Shown here piece by piece: positions 1-13,502 of a stretch of DNA of 64,000 bases. The stretch comes from Glandiceps talaboti (Eukaryota; Hemichordata; Enteropneusta; Spengelidae). Within the stretch, counting starts at the first letter, position 1. Each line of letters begins with the position of its first letter. The notes below the pieces were generated by a model, which was not told the DNA's origin, made no database searches, and worked only from the letters and a program-made list of their open reading frames with translations. The stretch lies in NCBI RefSeq assembly GCF_964340395.1, contig NC_135555.1:12901246-12965245 (forward strand), read 5' to 3'. The translations under genes and the position numbers were made by a program.

Positions 1-1733
1 AGAGTATGGATGTATGATATATCGCTTCGTTTACCTGTAAAAACTGCGACAGATATCATTGGGGTGATGAAAAAATATTTTCACTGTAAAACTTCTCTAT
101 TTAGGAAGTTCATAATGGTAAATGCTCATTAAAAAGACATTACAATACACGGACCTTTGTAATTCAAATTGACTCCCTTACTTGAACCCTTACTCGAAGT
201 CTTGTTAATTAGGACACATTTTAATATCTGCTTGTCTCATAGCACCAGTTGTACCCTTAGCATTTTCTTCCAAACAACCCTTATAGAGATCTCACGTCTC
301 TATGACATCTGAAGTTACTGTTGAATTGCAATATCATTTGGATTCGTTGAAAGTGAAACATAGGGAGCCTTTTTAGGGTAATTTCGAAAAACAAAATGGT
401 TTAAGTTTTTGTTCCACTGTAAAATTCTTTTAAAATGACACGCCCAACTTGAAGAAGACTCCATGCAAAGACATTTCAAGTAAACAACCATCGGACAACC
501 ATCATATATATATCATTATTTCAATATTTGAACATAACATCGCCCACTTGAATACATAACTCTGGGGTTATAAAATGAATTGATTAATCATTAATGAATT
601 AACCCACAGGAAACGATTTCTGATTTATATTAATGTAATCGCTTATGAATAACACATCAGAAGTCTGTTACATACATAATAATTTGATAGCTAACTGACT
701 TGCCGAAATATAGAAATATCCGATTGACCTCAAACAGCTGTAACACTAGTATAATAGAATATGTCCTGAGACAGCTTGTTACAGTACAATAGGAAAGACG
801 AAGGTCAACCATATTGTCCCGAGACAGCTCGATATAGTACAATGGAAAAGTGAGTGATCTCTGGTAGCATAATTAATTCTTTGTAATTAATTCTATACAA
901 GTTCAAGAGCTGACACAGGACTAAAGTCAAAAGAAGGGTATTGAAACAACTCGATAAAAGAATTCATTCATTAATATCAATAAGTCCACGTCAGAGATAT
1001 GAGATTTTAATCCTATCAGCAGCAATCTTAGGATAAGAATTGTAATATGTTTTGTATATGTAGAAACGCCTAGTTTCTGTACTATATATATGTTACATTT
1101 TAATAGTACTGGGATGGAGAGCAGAGAGGGCAATCTGGAGGGTAGAATGTAAGGGATGAATATATGGTGAGAACTGGTTCTCTCCATGGAGGTAGGAAGT
1201 CCTTCAGAATCCCACCTCCATAAAGATCTTATGATCCTATCTGCCTTGTACTTGCCGCTAAGCTGTGAAATAAATCTATCTACAACCATCCTGTTGGTCA
1301 ATGTGCATCGATTTCTGAGTGAGTACCTCTGAGCTAGCCAAGTGAGTGCGATTCCTTGTAAGAAGTTGTTGGTAACATCATAGTGACAGTACGTCAAAAT
1401 TTACAAGTCATTAAAATCATTATCCTCATACAACGTTGAAAAGTGAGTTAAATTTAAACTTAAAGACAATTGCAGATATACGGTTAATCCTGCTGTGAAA
1501 TTGTGTCTCCAATACGCCTGTGGTTACTGTATCTAATGCAATATACATCACCAAAGTATTCAGCATACTAAATGTACACCTTGACACCACTTACTATGAA
1601 TACGCCATTGTCTAATTAACATAAATCATGCATTTACCCTCTCTATTAATCATCTGATTACCTACACTACAATAAAGTGTGTGCCTCTCTCATATAATAT
1701 ATTGACTTCCACTACTTCCATGACGAATTAGAT
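1..1733. other. Non-coding, no gene recognised
   Basis: AT-rich sequence with no domain or exon that I recognise. A 156-codon open frame on the minus strand at 927-1397 has no recognisable motif and no convincing splice context, so it is not called as a gene. Confidence 0.5.
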
Positions 1734-2245
1734 ATGCGGAGGCAGCTCAAGTCGTTTTATGCTAGGGCAAATTTTATTGTTCGTAAATTTAGTCATTGCT
1801 CCAAGAAGGTGAAATGCACACTTTTTAGAAGTTTTTTATACAATGTATACTGTTTAAATGTTTGGTGTAACTATAGTACTAGGATGATGCATACTTTAAA
1901 AGTGGCATATAATAACACAATGCGATTAGTATTTGACCTAAGAGGTGCAGTCAGCATTAGTAATATCTGTGTATCCAGTGATATTTTGAATTTTTCATCG
2001 CTCCACCGAAAGTTGCTGTATACATTTAACAGACGTATTGTTGAGAGCCACAATACTTTAATTCGAATCTGCATAGACTCTGATGCATACTTTCGTTCAA
2101 ACTTTTGGCGAAAGTATAGGATTGTCATGTATACTACAAGATAGTTGCTAGTTTAACATTATTTTATCTGTCTCTTACTTTGTGTCTGTATGTTCTTTAT
2201 ATTTTTATGGGACATCTTGGTGGCCTGAATTAAAGAAATAATAAT
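1734..2245 (+). mobile_element. 3' fragment of a non-LTR (LINE) retrotransposon
   Basis: A 136-codon open frame (1734-2144, stop TAG) reads like the region downstream of the catalytic palm in LINE reverse transcriptases. Seen: a basic start (RRQLKSFYARANFIVRKFSHC), then KVKCTLFRSF, a Cys/Trp segment VWCNYS and a LKVAYNNTMRLVF helix, the order found in many invertebrate LINEs. The catalytic YADD and upstream domains are absent, so the copy is 5'-truncated. About 100 bases of 3' UTR follow and end in an AT-rich tail (AAATAATAATTATAA, about 2235-2250), as expected for a LINE 3' end. There is no internal stop, so the copy may be fairly young. The clade (Jockey, RTE or CR1) cannot be fixed by eye. 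Confidence 0.72.
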
Positions 2246-4136
2246 TATAACTACAAGGAGGTGTAAAGCGTGTACCGGTACATGTGATGCACTACAATTG
2301 ACTAGTATAAAAACACGTAAATGACTACAATGGAACATGTGATCTGACGTGCTAACAAAGTTCTGTTATTCTGACGACAGGTATTTTGAGAACTGCACTT
2401 GCTTTAAAACTAGCATATACTATAAAACGATTTGTGAAGGAACAGCTTACTTTAGTTTCGAATAGTAATATGAGTGTTAGCTTCGCTTTTGTTCACCTAA
2501 CCAGTATAACTTTATCAAGGATAGTTACATTGTAAATTTGCCGCTAGTATGACATTGGACCGTATATCATGAATGTTTGTCAAATTATGCCAGTCTTTGC
2601 CGTAAATGTAAATATTGAAACTGCATTCTATGACTGTCAATGGTGTAGGGCATGGGTAAACCGAAGGAGCTGTGAAGGAAGTCGTTACAGAGACGGAAGG
2701 AGTTATGACATTTTAGAGGGATAGCCGAGAGTGTGAGAAACCATCTTCTTGATGTGAGTAGTACTTCTGAATCTGAATGAATTTACTGAAATAAAGTTCT
2801 TTGATAAATGACAGAAATGGAACTCTGGGTCGTTTAATATTCAATCGCTTGAAACTATCACATTGACTTTAATAAGGTTAAAGGCAGATGTTATAGAAAA
2901 ATTATTCCGTTCATATTTAATTCAAAAGGAACTACTTTGTGTCCGAGGTTGGATTGAAATTCCGTCTCCCTGTTCTTTTGAAATGCGTTTTTTCGGAACT
3001 TTAGAAACACCACTCAGTACGCCTAGTGATGGTTTCCAGGGTACAAAATAGAAAGTCCATTGACTAGTATTGTTGATGCATTTCAATAAACCAGTCCTAA
3101 AGCATTGACTAGCTTATACGTCTTCTGCAATATGTAAATAGCGACATCCCACTCTGAATTCGAATAATTTTTCTGATTAATCTGTGCTCAAACTCCCAAG
3201 GGAGTGGCAATATATTCTAGAAAGTGCTACAGACTTGTCTTTGGTGTTGATAGTTATTGACCAAATTCAAGTTGTAACTTCAAACGCACACAGTCAATCT
3301 CAGAGGTACCAGAATCTCAGGACACGTATTCAGGGGATAAACTCACAAGCACACAGAATATTACTTTTGGTGAAGTAGGTGTATGCTTAAACCGACAATA
3401 CGAGAGCTTTGAATTCGTTTTCCTTCACTTACGGCTGTTCAAACTAGATAGAAACAATAGTTCCCCGTAGTATTCCTACTACGACGCAGATCAGACACCG
3501 TAAATCCAAACGTGTTGCTCTCTTCCGCCCCGCAAGATCTCTCCCCGTGTAAAGTAGCTTATTAGCATACACCCAACATTCACATTTTATTCAAATCTAA
3601 AATCTTCATTCCGTAATACAAATATGGTCAGCAAACAACATGTTTACAGCAAACCTCAACTCCCTTCCTCACATAGGAAGTGTTCATGAACTACGGTTAA
3701 TTTAAATCAGAGATAATCTATTTTGAAAACACTCTTTTCTACTAAGGCTGAATTCATTAAAAGTTGTGATTTATCACTTGTAGTGACACTTGCAAACGTT
3801 CACTTAATTACAAGTAATAACATGGTCTAGCTCGTATTACTATCTCATTAATCAATTAGACCTCACACGGTCGGGTAACCTAGATACAATTACTGTGTTT
3901 ATAATACAGTTATATACTTTGTAACACCAGCAACCGACAGATTCAGTAAGGCTGCAAAACGTGACCAGATGTACATTTTGCAGATGTCTTTGCTATGTTT
4001 ACACATTGATATATCAAACCAATCCAAAACTTCACTTTTGTATATCATAGTTGTGGCGCAAATATTTTTTTCATTTGAAAGACAATAGCACTAGTCTTAG
4101 CTAAATCTAAACGGACTTTACTGACTAGATAGATAA
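2246..4136. other. Non-coding interval, no gene recognised
   Basis: AT-rich intergenic DNA. Short open frames (for example 2863-3051 and 3184-3378) show no motif and no splice support. No array or inverted repeat stands out. Confidence 0.5.
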
Positions 4137-4470
<334 letters not shown>

Positions 4471-4777
4471 CAGATAGCCAGCCAAATAAATTGAGAAATC
4501 GATCAATCAGTAAATGCCGGAGAAATTAATCAGTAACATAATGTTATATTTATTAATGTTTTACTCCAATCTAGCAATACACACGCGATGCAGACACTTA
4601 GCATAGGGTTGCCAAGCATTCAAGAGGCGAACAAGACAAAATCGATTGTACATTTGAACCAAATATTGAAAAGCGATCGGTGATGTAAAATTACAGAACA
4701 TAACGTTTTACCTGAACAATATAAATCAATAAGATACATCAAAAGAAGAATAGAGTTCAATACAAATTAAAGAATGA

Positions 4778-5875
4778 TTATACTGTTAAAAAAATATAGC
4801 TCGACAAAACCATGACACTCTCTGGGCAGAACGAAATATCAAAATACTGTAATTTAAAGTGCCGCACAGAATACTGTTGGAATGACGTACCTGTGCAATT
4901 TGTTCCGTTGCGGGTGTGTGTACTATTGTGGCATCCACACAAAGTCATGTTTCCTCCACCGAGTCTGTCTTGACACTCGTTTCCACACAAAGTCATGTTT
5001 CCTCCATCGAGTCTGTCTTGACACTCGTTTCCACACAAAGTCATGTTTCCTCCATCGAGTCTGTCTTGACACTCCTTTCCACACAAAGTCACGTTGTCTC
5101 CACCGAGTCTGTCTTGACACTCCTTTCCACACAAAGTCATGTTTCCTCCATCGAGTCTGTCTTGACACTCCTTTCCACACAAAGTCATGTTTCCTCCATC
5201 GAGTCTGTCTTGACACTCTTCGTCACACAAGTTTGAATCAGGACATAAATGAGTCTGTGTTATCATAAAGAATCGAAAAAGAACAGACGTCAGATTACCA
5301 TTTATAGTTATGAGATATTTGATCACAGAACCTCAAGTTTTACGTTGAAGTGGCAATTTATCAGCTTTTTCTCTCGGGTAGTGTACCATGAGATAAACAC
5401 AAAACAACGATTTCACTTATCTAATCTATAACTCAATCCACGCCTTCGACGGCATTCAAAAATGGTCTTATGGTGTTGTTATAGCACAGTTGGGATTTTC
5501 CGACCGCTTTAGTGTCACTATACTAATTCATGTGATCCAATCATTATACCCAAATGCCAGATTTGAATTCTGTTTCTATCAAATGATGGTTATTAGTACG
5601 TGTATGCTTTAGTGAGCAGAGTAGTCTACTGGGTGCACAGTCAGGTACATTTTTCATACGCAGCAAAATTAAAAACGTATACACCCAGCTTATACACTAT
5701 TCTCTTGAACACTGTAGGAAATAGAAATAAATGCGTAAACGATTGAAGAAAAGAAAAGTTGAGAAAAAAAAAATAATCATGATATTTTTCTTCTCGTGAG
5801 TGTTAAACTTACCATGTAGAGTGGAAAGCATAAACTCAGAAATCCCAATATAAAGATCCACGCTGTAGAATTCAT
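4778..5875 (-). CDS. Secreted Cys-rich protein with six 16-residue N-glycosylation-site repeats (family unknown)
   Basis: Not a family I recognise. Exon 1 (5875-5813) starts with ATG and encodes a 21-residue signal-peptide-like segment with the hydrophobic core WIFILGFLSLCFPL, ending at a GTAAGT donor in phase 0. Exon 2 begins at 5254 after a pyrimidine-rich stretch and ACACAG, also phase 0, with THLCPDSNLCDEEC. Six tandem units follow (C-x3-C-Q-D-R-L-x-G-x-N-x-T-L, 16 residues, 48 bp), each with an N-x-T sequon. A tail with NST, NGT and NCT sequons comes next. A possible GTACGT donor at 4890 pairs with an acceptor ending at 4783; the 108-base segment between is open and in frame, so either form ends at the same TAA (4780-4778). 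Spliced product about 143 aa, unspliced about 179 aa with a hydrophobic end (VMVLSSYIFLTV). AATAAA on the minus strand lies at 4554-4549. Secretion is inferred; function is unknown. Confidence 0.6.
4930..5235 (-). repeat. 48-bp coding minisatellite inside the secreted-protein exon
   Basis: Six nearly identical 48-bp units differ at only a few positions. Most differences change an amino acid (GKE/GNE between cysteines, D/G, G/D and M/V before the Thr), while every Cys and every N-x-T is kept. Because 48 is a multiple of three, other frames also stay open; those frames are shadows. Confidence 0.9.
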
Positions 5876-6483
5876 GACAATATCTCGCCCCCTATTACAT
5901 ACTCAAATGGACATTCTTCTGGTAAAGCTGAAATGGGGTACGTTTAAACCCTATACGGAATTTCGACTCCTTGTTCTTGGGTAAAATCTTCAACCAACTA
6001 TACTTTTTGTGTAAGATAACGTGAAGTGACGCAATGATGTTACCTTCTGAAGGTTTAAATCTTGAAACGTTCGAAGAAGAGAAAACGGCGCATATGCATC
6101 AAGTTTTATCTCTTTTACACCCTAGTTTTGAATGATAATTACTGTACGCCTGCGCACAGCATCATATCATTCGGTAATATTTAGTCATTATCTTTCCTAA
6201 TTACAAAATGACAAGAAATCTAGGGGGCCTTGAAAAATAACCAGTAAATTAGAGCTATGCATTCCAATCTCTATGCTCTAGATTTAGGGCAACAAGTAAG
6301 TGTTACATAGACATAATTGTATAAGCATCTGGAAAAGCCAGGCACGCATGCCGGAATCCACTTCGCCGACTTCTCTTCAGCTTTTAACTAATGCAGGGAC
6401 ATAGTCGTTCAGATAAATTCCTGTCACATTTTCGTCTTCATAGTCAACTTGTTCTGTTGGTCATTGGTTTTCTCATGAATAGA
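5876..6483. other. Region upstream of the secreted-protein gene
   Basis: Expected to hold the minus-strand promoter and 5' UTR of the gene starting at 5875. I see no clear TATA box and no other gene. Confidence 0.4.
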
Positions 6484-6633
6484 AAGTATATGTTATTTGC
6501 CAAATACCGTTCCATATCTTGCTGCGAGAGGTAATTTTTCCGGTAATAACGGAGAGCCGGAGGCGAGCCGTTATACCGGAAAAATTAACTCGAGCAGCAA
6601 GATGTGGAACAGTATTTGGCAAATAACATACTT
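6484..6633. mobile_element. Short fold-back (MITE-like) element
   Basis: A nearly perfect palindrome. The left arm (AAGTATATGTTATTTGCC...) is the reverse complement of the right arm (...GGCAAATAACATACTT) through about 45 bp. An inner second pair (TTTTTCCGG...CCGGAAAAA) closes on a short GC-rich loop. It carries no coding capacity. The form suggests a non-autonomous fold-back transposon or a folded RNA; no target duplication could be assigned. Confidence 0.7.
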
Positions 6634-7477
6634 ATACGTCACCTGCGACGATGAATTAATTTTTGAATGTCTAAAAATGCTGTTTCATTTTAAATAAAAT
6701 CACTTCCGCGTTATACTGTTGAGCGTAGTATCATCCACCACTCCGATAACTGCAATGCGGTTGTTTACGCGTCAGCCTTAACTTTATCATCCAATCAGAG
6801 TGCGCGTTTGCTCAGTAGTATGACGTATTGTTTACTATTTGCATATCACTCAGCGATATATTCAAACTTATAACCATCAGCTGAAAATGAGTGCGTCTTT
6901 GTTTTGCGTACTGTATTCCATTAAATGTACAAACATGTTCGTGATATGCTTTCTTGTTCAAGTTAGGCAAAAACTGCACCCTCTGTGGTGATAATTTTCA
7001 TATCCTTCATAAATTTAGGAATTCATGTTTACGATCGCGTGACGACCGCGAGTTCGCCGTCACTGGACTTTCGCCGTTCTGTGTGAAATGTTTGGCTTTT
7101 TCCCTGTAACATGAAAAGTACAGCTCAAAGACTTGTTACAATTTATACAACGGTGATATTTTGTTCGGTTGACAACAAATTTGGCATTGGAAATGCTGGT
7201 TATAGCTGTATTTCTAGTTGTCTGCTAGATTTGTTTACAAGGGGACGTGCAGTGATCACGTGATACAACAAGCAAAAATACGGCTGTTGGTGAAAAATAC
7301 GCCTGTGTATCTGCAGGGCTCTCGACCAATCAGAATGCGAGATTGGTGACAGGTGACGTATAACATAGAATATTTGTCAATTGGTAACATGTCGGATCCA
7401 CCACAGATTCTCCTCAGGGTTGCGTTCTGTCTTCTCTGTTTTACATACACTGATGACTGTAGTGTAGTACCTTAACG
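6634..7477. other. Non-coding interval
   Basis: No gene, array or inverted repeat recognised between two fold-back elements. Confidence 0.45.
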
Positions 7478-7797
7478 ACGCGTTACGATTACTACGATGA
7501 TCTCCACTCATGTATAGGGAAGGTCGTTATTCTCGCACAGAAATGTGTGCCACCCCCGACTATGTTCATATAAACATGATGAGGTGACCACGTCCCCTGT
7601 GATTTTAGTTTCAGACTGGAGGGGTGGAGTTCAGCAATTGTCTGAAAGAACTAATAAGCAATTGCAACAATTTGTGATGGATTATGACTGACATATGTCG
7701 TTTACCCTTTGCCAAGTGGGGGTAGCACACATTTCTGTGCTGGAATAATGACTTTCTCTATACGTGGGTGGCGATGATCATAGTAATCGTAACGCGT
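7478..7797. mobile_element. Fold-back / MITE element with about 80-bp terminal inverted repeats
   Basis: The left terminus ACGCGTTACGATTACTACGA returns inverted at the right end (TAGTAATCGTAACGCGT). The match runs about 80 bp inward through ACAGAAATGTGTGC on the left and GCACACATTTCTGT on the right. The roughly 160-bp centre has no ORF. The arms differ by scattered substitutions. Unrelated by eye to the element at 6484-6633. Confidence 0.72.
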
Positions 7798-10700
7798 ATA
7801 GGGACTAGACTATGATGCCTGCAGAAGTCACCATGAAGGAAGACCAAGTTCTGTACAAAGTCCTAGTCATACCACTATACATGACCAGGAAGTGGAAAAA
7901 GTAAACCCATTATGATGGTTCAATTCAAGACAAATCAAAGTGGGCGTTTAACACTGGTGTCATTGTGAAGAAGTGTCAGCAAAGTCGTCATTTGTTTAGG
8001 AAGTTATCTGTTTTAAGGTTGATAGAATGATCTAATAATATAATAATCCCCATTCCATAAAACATTTATTGAAACTATATTGACCTTTTATCTAACGGTT
8101 TTCAGGATTTTAGTGGAAAAAATAAAAATCACTTCAAAAGATTGTTTCAATTTGTTATAATGTAATTGGGATACCAAAGAAACTGTTATGAGGTTTGTAA
8201 TATAGTACAAGTCCAGAGGAAAGCACACCCTGTGTTACCACTCAGAATTATAACAATCAAACAGAGTCGGGGATGCAACATACAGAACGAACAATGCTTT
8301 ATCTAAACAACATAACACTAAACTAAGTCATACATAAACAGATATTAGCATTGACGTTTATAAGTGTAACGTGTAACAACAAATGTTCACTGACAGCTGA
8401 TCATCACAAGAATCATAAAATTGTATCACCTGAATTTCATGCCCCTCCGTCTGGAAAATGTTTTTAGATGTCAGGCTTGTACAGTCAATCGGTGCAAGCT
8501 TTCCTTTATTCTCGACGCAATGCGAATTTGCAATCATCTCTCTTGATATTAATATCTAGTATGAATGTTTCTCTTTGTATATTACAATGTATAGCCATTG
8601 TAATATTTAGTTGAATGATTTGTTTGTATTTTTTTGTATAGTAGCAAATTCAAATTGCCAATGTTAGGATAACAGTTACATATTGATAACTTATAGAAAC
8701 AACTAAATTAAACCGTTTACACTCAGCGCCAATTTGGTCGTCATCATAGAATTTGAACATAATCGACGATAAATGGAAATATTACAAATTTATCCTGAAG
8801 ACTTCGATCAAACAATTATTAACTGAAACTGGTGAAATGTGCGCATTTTTTTCGGTCAGAATATAGTCGGTCTATGTTCAGACCACTATAGTGGCCTGAG
8901 GTCTATGTGGGTCGTTTCAAATACGGTATATCTACGGATGGGTTGCATTGGAACACATACTGAAGTCCATCATCCATCGTCCATCGCATGGAAATGGTAA
9001 TGATATTACCTCGTGCATGAATATCACACATGGTGGAAGCAGAATGCCAAGGGGTATCCAATAGTAATCTAATTACATTCAAAATTGATATAGTCTTCAA
9101 TGTTAACTTGTAAATCATTTATGAGGAGTGAATAGATAGTATAGAAATATGGGATGGGAGATATATATACTTACTATAATATTCATTATAGGTCCTAGCA
9201 TAAAATTGCAATATCGGTGATGATAATCAGCACAATTTATCGACTCCATATCACAGACAAACGTTTATATGAAAAACAAACTATATGCAAGATAAGAAAA
9301 ATATTCGAATATAGTTACACAGAGAGGATTTTTTTAGTTCAGTCTGTTGTTGATGTCCCCCTGGGGGCTATTTCCATGCTACCCTAATTCTTGCCGCAAT
9401 GTTTCTTTTAATAAATTATGTATTTATTGCAACGCACATATTTTTTATACCCTCTAAAATCACCTTGGACAAGATAAGACTGTAGATAGTCGAAGAACCA
9501 CTGTAAATTCGCCATTGCCAAATTGTCCTCATCATTGCCGCAATGTCTAATAGTCTCTTCCGCTTCTGATATGATATATTGATGATGTAGAACACTGCCT
9601 TGAAAATAACAATAACAACGTTGCTATTTTTATATATGTCGTATCATTGAATCTTTGCTAGCAGGTAGTATGCACATACTTGTTCCATTAGTACAATGGA
9701 ATGAAATCATCGTCTTGTTCGACAAAAAATTATGAACACTGTTTATTTTTTCATCGTCGGCGCGACAAAAACCATTACAACATTACGGTGTTTTCTTTGC
9801 AAAAATCTGCTATTAAAGCTTACATAATTATATTATCCACAGATACTACGGGTTTCGTGTTTTGTCTATTGTTTTACAAGATTTGTCTTGAGCAAGCTTT
9901 TAATAATAGCAATGTCAGTGAGATTTTTCTTGGGACAGGTGATGATTTGTGTGAACTCCCTGACTTCCATTTAATTGTCAAACAGTTTCCTGCGCGACTT
10001 TTTTCGCTTACACTTTATTCTTACCTTATTGCCACTGTCTTATCACTTGTGTGTGTACAGTGTGCAATAGGCTTTACGGACATGCGATATTTGAATGGTA
10101 GTTGTCACTACTGTACGACATTTACTTCCTACACACATACGTACATAATGTCAAGAAGCAGATGTATCACATTCTCGCAAACCAGAGTTATTATTTCTAC
10201 CACTACATTTCGAAATAAGCCTGTGGGAGGCTCGTCAAGAACGTTGCCGTAAAACAGGCCGTGGTTTGCGACGATGATGTATCACTATACATGAATATTT
10301 CACAAGTTATACTTACAGTGAACACAATTCACAGACTTTCCTTCCATCTTTGCAAGAAGTCATAGGAATTTATCTAATGGGGGATTCAGTCCACTATTAT
10401 AGAAAAGATACGAGTATTACTCTTTATAGGGAGCCTTCATTAATTTGGGACGGCGGAGGGAAATCAAATGGGGTCAGTCGCATAAAAAGTGTCCATCCCC
10501 TCAATTTCCTTTTCCTACATCATGACACCCCCGTGTCAAAATAGTTCAACAATATGTGTCATAACAACAAGTGTCATAACACTGTTAGAAGTAAACTTTA
10601 ACCAGGGTCTATGTCTGAGAGGTATGCATGCATCATAAGCAAACTTTGAGTCTATGTGTTATCAAAGTTGATTTCTCGAGCAACTACTGGTGGGAGAGGC

Positions 10701-13502
10701 GGGGGAAAGGGGAGGGTTAAAATTAATTTTGGGTATCTTGAATTGTGAGGTGTTCAAAGCAACATAATACAGTATATGGTGATTCTGGGCAACTTCCACG
10801 TCATTAATGGATGGGCGATCCTATTATATGCTGGATGTACAGACACTTACAATCACACATTGAAAAAAATATGAACACATATCATAGATAGTTTTCCAAA
10901 TGACTTTATTTACAATTATTTCTTGTCAAACGTGCATGTGTTCGAATTCTTGGAAATACTAGTATTCTGTATGATTGATTGTACAGTCTACCGTTGATTA
11001 CATGTGAAACGATTATCAATGTAATGTAATGCATTACTTCTCTATGCAATGGCAATGAAACAAAAATAATCGTATCACGTGTCTGATTTGAAACTACATG
11101 ATCACATATGAACACTTTAGCACCACAACTAGCCTCGGCAGCTGGCCGATGGTCGACCTGGGAAGCATTCAATTCGCTCCACTGATAGCTTGCAGACTGA
11201 GGAATGAAACTCAGTAATTTTCTAGGATACCATGTATAGAAGTTGATTGGTTGTCACGTGATGAATATATTATAATACTGATTGTGTCCAATTATTAAAA
11301 CAGACGGGACCTCGTTGACCAATACGGAAAGGTGACCTTTGTACAAAATAACTTTGAACGTCCACACATGATATGCTAATTTTATGCTAATTCTTCCTCA
11401 CTGTTCTACATAATAAGTTGGCCAAAAATACTGAGTTTTCACTATTGATTTCACAGGTTGTGTGAAGAGAACTCTTGCCAGGTCCCATCATACAACCTGC
11501 TACAGAGACTAAACCACTATATGGCGGAGATGTCAAACTTCAGCAGTTACACAACTACACAACAGTAATGTTTATGCAAGACAACAGCTGAATCAGTCCC
11601 ATAGAGGGACTGTGGCTAAAATGAATAATCTTAGTAGTCATATAGATGACTGCTCTATTCAACCATAGGAAGAAGAGATGGTGAACTGCTTGCTGCAATT
11701 ACTTTAGGATTTAGCACAAATTCAACATGATTTGTAATCTATACAAAACTATCAAATTCTTGCTTGGGCTATGTGTCATCCAGATATACATGTACTCATT
11801 TTCAAGGTACTGGTAATGTTGACTGTGCTTGTACCCTTCACCCTATTTAATAAGTGACTCCTAGTTAATTAGGTTTCATTTGATATTTGTCTTAAAAGAA
11901 ATTTGGAATTTGCTTTACTATCAAATGGAGATAACATACAAAATGAGGGCTAACTCATAGATGTAAACATTTCTTTTATTTCTTTGACTTGAAATGCAAT
12001 GTACAATGTAACGTCCAGAGAGTCTGCAACTTTGAACTCCTGGGATGTAATTCAAAGTACATAAATATAATTCCTACATAATATTCTGGAAATTCAAGGT
12101 ATCCAAGCCAAAGTAACTATATTTTTCTTACCGGGCAATTTTAATTATTATTTATATTATATTATATAATAACATCAAGAATAAGGCGAAAAAAATAACT
12201 GTGTGTTTCCGATAACATGGCCTCAGAAAATAGGGTAGGTAGGTCAGGATTTATTTTACTTTATTTTTGAAAGATATTGCTTCGACCCAAAATCAACCGA
12301 AATGTCAGTCAGCATATCCCTTCTATTCAGTGATAACTTGATGAACAGACATCACTGGAGAAAGAAAAGAGACATACATGAAGTTCAAGAAGACAAAGAA
12401 TGTCTTAACTCCTAGTTTTAAATGTTTCAAAAAAGTTTAGTGTTGGCGGCTTAAACTATGCTCGGTCAGATTATCATGAAACACACAATTTATTTTCATT
12501 TTTGCCTTATTACTATAAGCATGTATGATGTTCTAGTGATCATATCTACCAGCATCTCAAAAAATGTTCAATTTCTAGACAAACAAATTAAACATCATGC
12601 TAGCATGACGGGATTGGCCGGCACAAACCATGTATCTAGGCTAATCCCCTGAACATGGACAAATTCCATGTTACCGAATTAATGGATTATGACCACCCAG
12701 AGACTAAATAAACTACCGATCAAGTGGAACAAAAGATCACAATGTTTGTACACCCCCCCCCCGCAAACCCGAGGGATTGAAACCTGGGCAAACAGTGATA
12801 TTTGTCAGAGCAATCACCGATTGACAGTCAGTACACACCTCAAGTAAGGTATCTTTTCATATTATGGAAATGATATCGAACCTACAGCTTTTGTGCCGAG
12901 AATCTTGGCATGAGTGTACACAGTACCACAAATGTCCAGAAGATATAAGGCTAAAGTAACACAAGCTGAGTTTAGAAACCTTTCATTCAAGTAAAAATAC
13001 ATAACACTTTGTTTAAACTATTATGGTATAATTGTAATCTCAATGCATGCCTTCTATTACACAACAATTGCCTTCGGGCATTGTTGGAACAGTTGATTGC
13101 CCAGTATGGATTCCTTGGCATCTTTAGATACGTATAAAATATTATGTTATTGGACCATTTGTATGTTAACCAGGTTTGAGTTCAGTCAATTGAAAGTGAT
13201 GCTTCAGCACAGACAAGTTTGTGGCTTCAGTAAGTAGAGTACTAGAAGTGGCTTTTTAAATATGTAACATAAATCTCAGCCAAAAATGTATAAACTCAGC
13301 TTGTGCCCATTTAAGCTAATCAAAAGGCTTGAATTATTTCCAGTAAAGATTTAATGTACTTTTAAATTAGCAAAAATTAAAAAAATCAGCGAAAAGTTGC
13401 ATCTACTGAGGCTTTACAAGTTTCAAATATTGACACTTTTGTCTACGATTGTTGGCTTGCCTCATGGTCGAGTGACGTACTAATTACTTTGTAATTATCT
13501 CC
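7798..13502. other. Long intergenic region with no recognised gene
   Basis: Contains a 183-codon open frame at 9701-10252 (plus) without recognisable domains, a short stem motif near 10250-10275 similar to one near 56985-57020, and a C-run at 12753-12762. A segment near 12720-12790 resembles the dispersed repeat in COG7 introns. The part next to 13502 should include the TTC14 3' UTR, but no single poly(A) signal could be chosen. Confidence 0.45.

Noticed and set aside
927-1397. 156-codon minus-strand open frame
   Set aside because: No family resemblance and a low-complexity hydrophobic second half; not supported as an exon.
3395-3545. Possible extra minus-strand exon ending at a GTAAGT near 3437
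   Set aside because: The frame with a hydrophobic stretch (LICVVVGIL) hits a stop before the donor and no good acceptor precedes it.
4882-5268. Plus-strand open frames across the 48-bp array
   Set aside because: The minus-strand reading has the signal exon, matched splice phase, conserved Cys and sequons; the plus frames have none of these.
9701-10252. 183-codon plus-strand open frame
   Set aside because: No recognisable domain or codon pattern, and no splice, signal or promoter support; AT-rich DNA gives such frames by chance.
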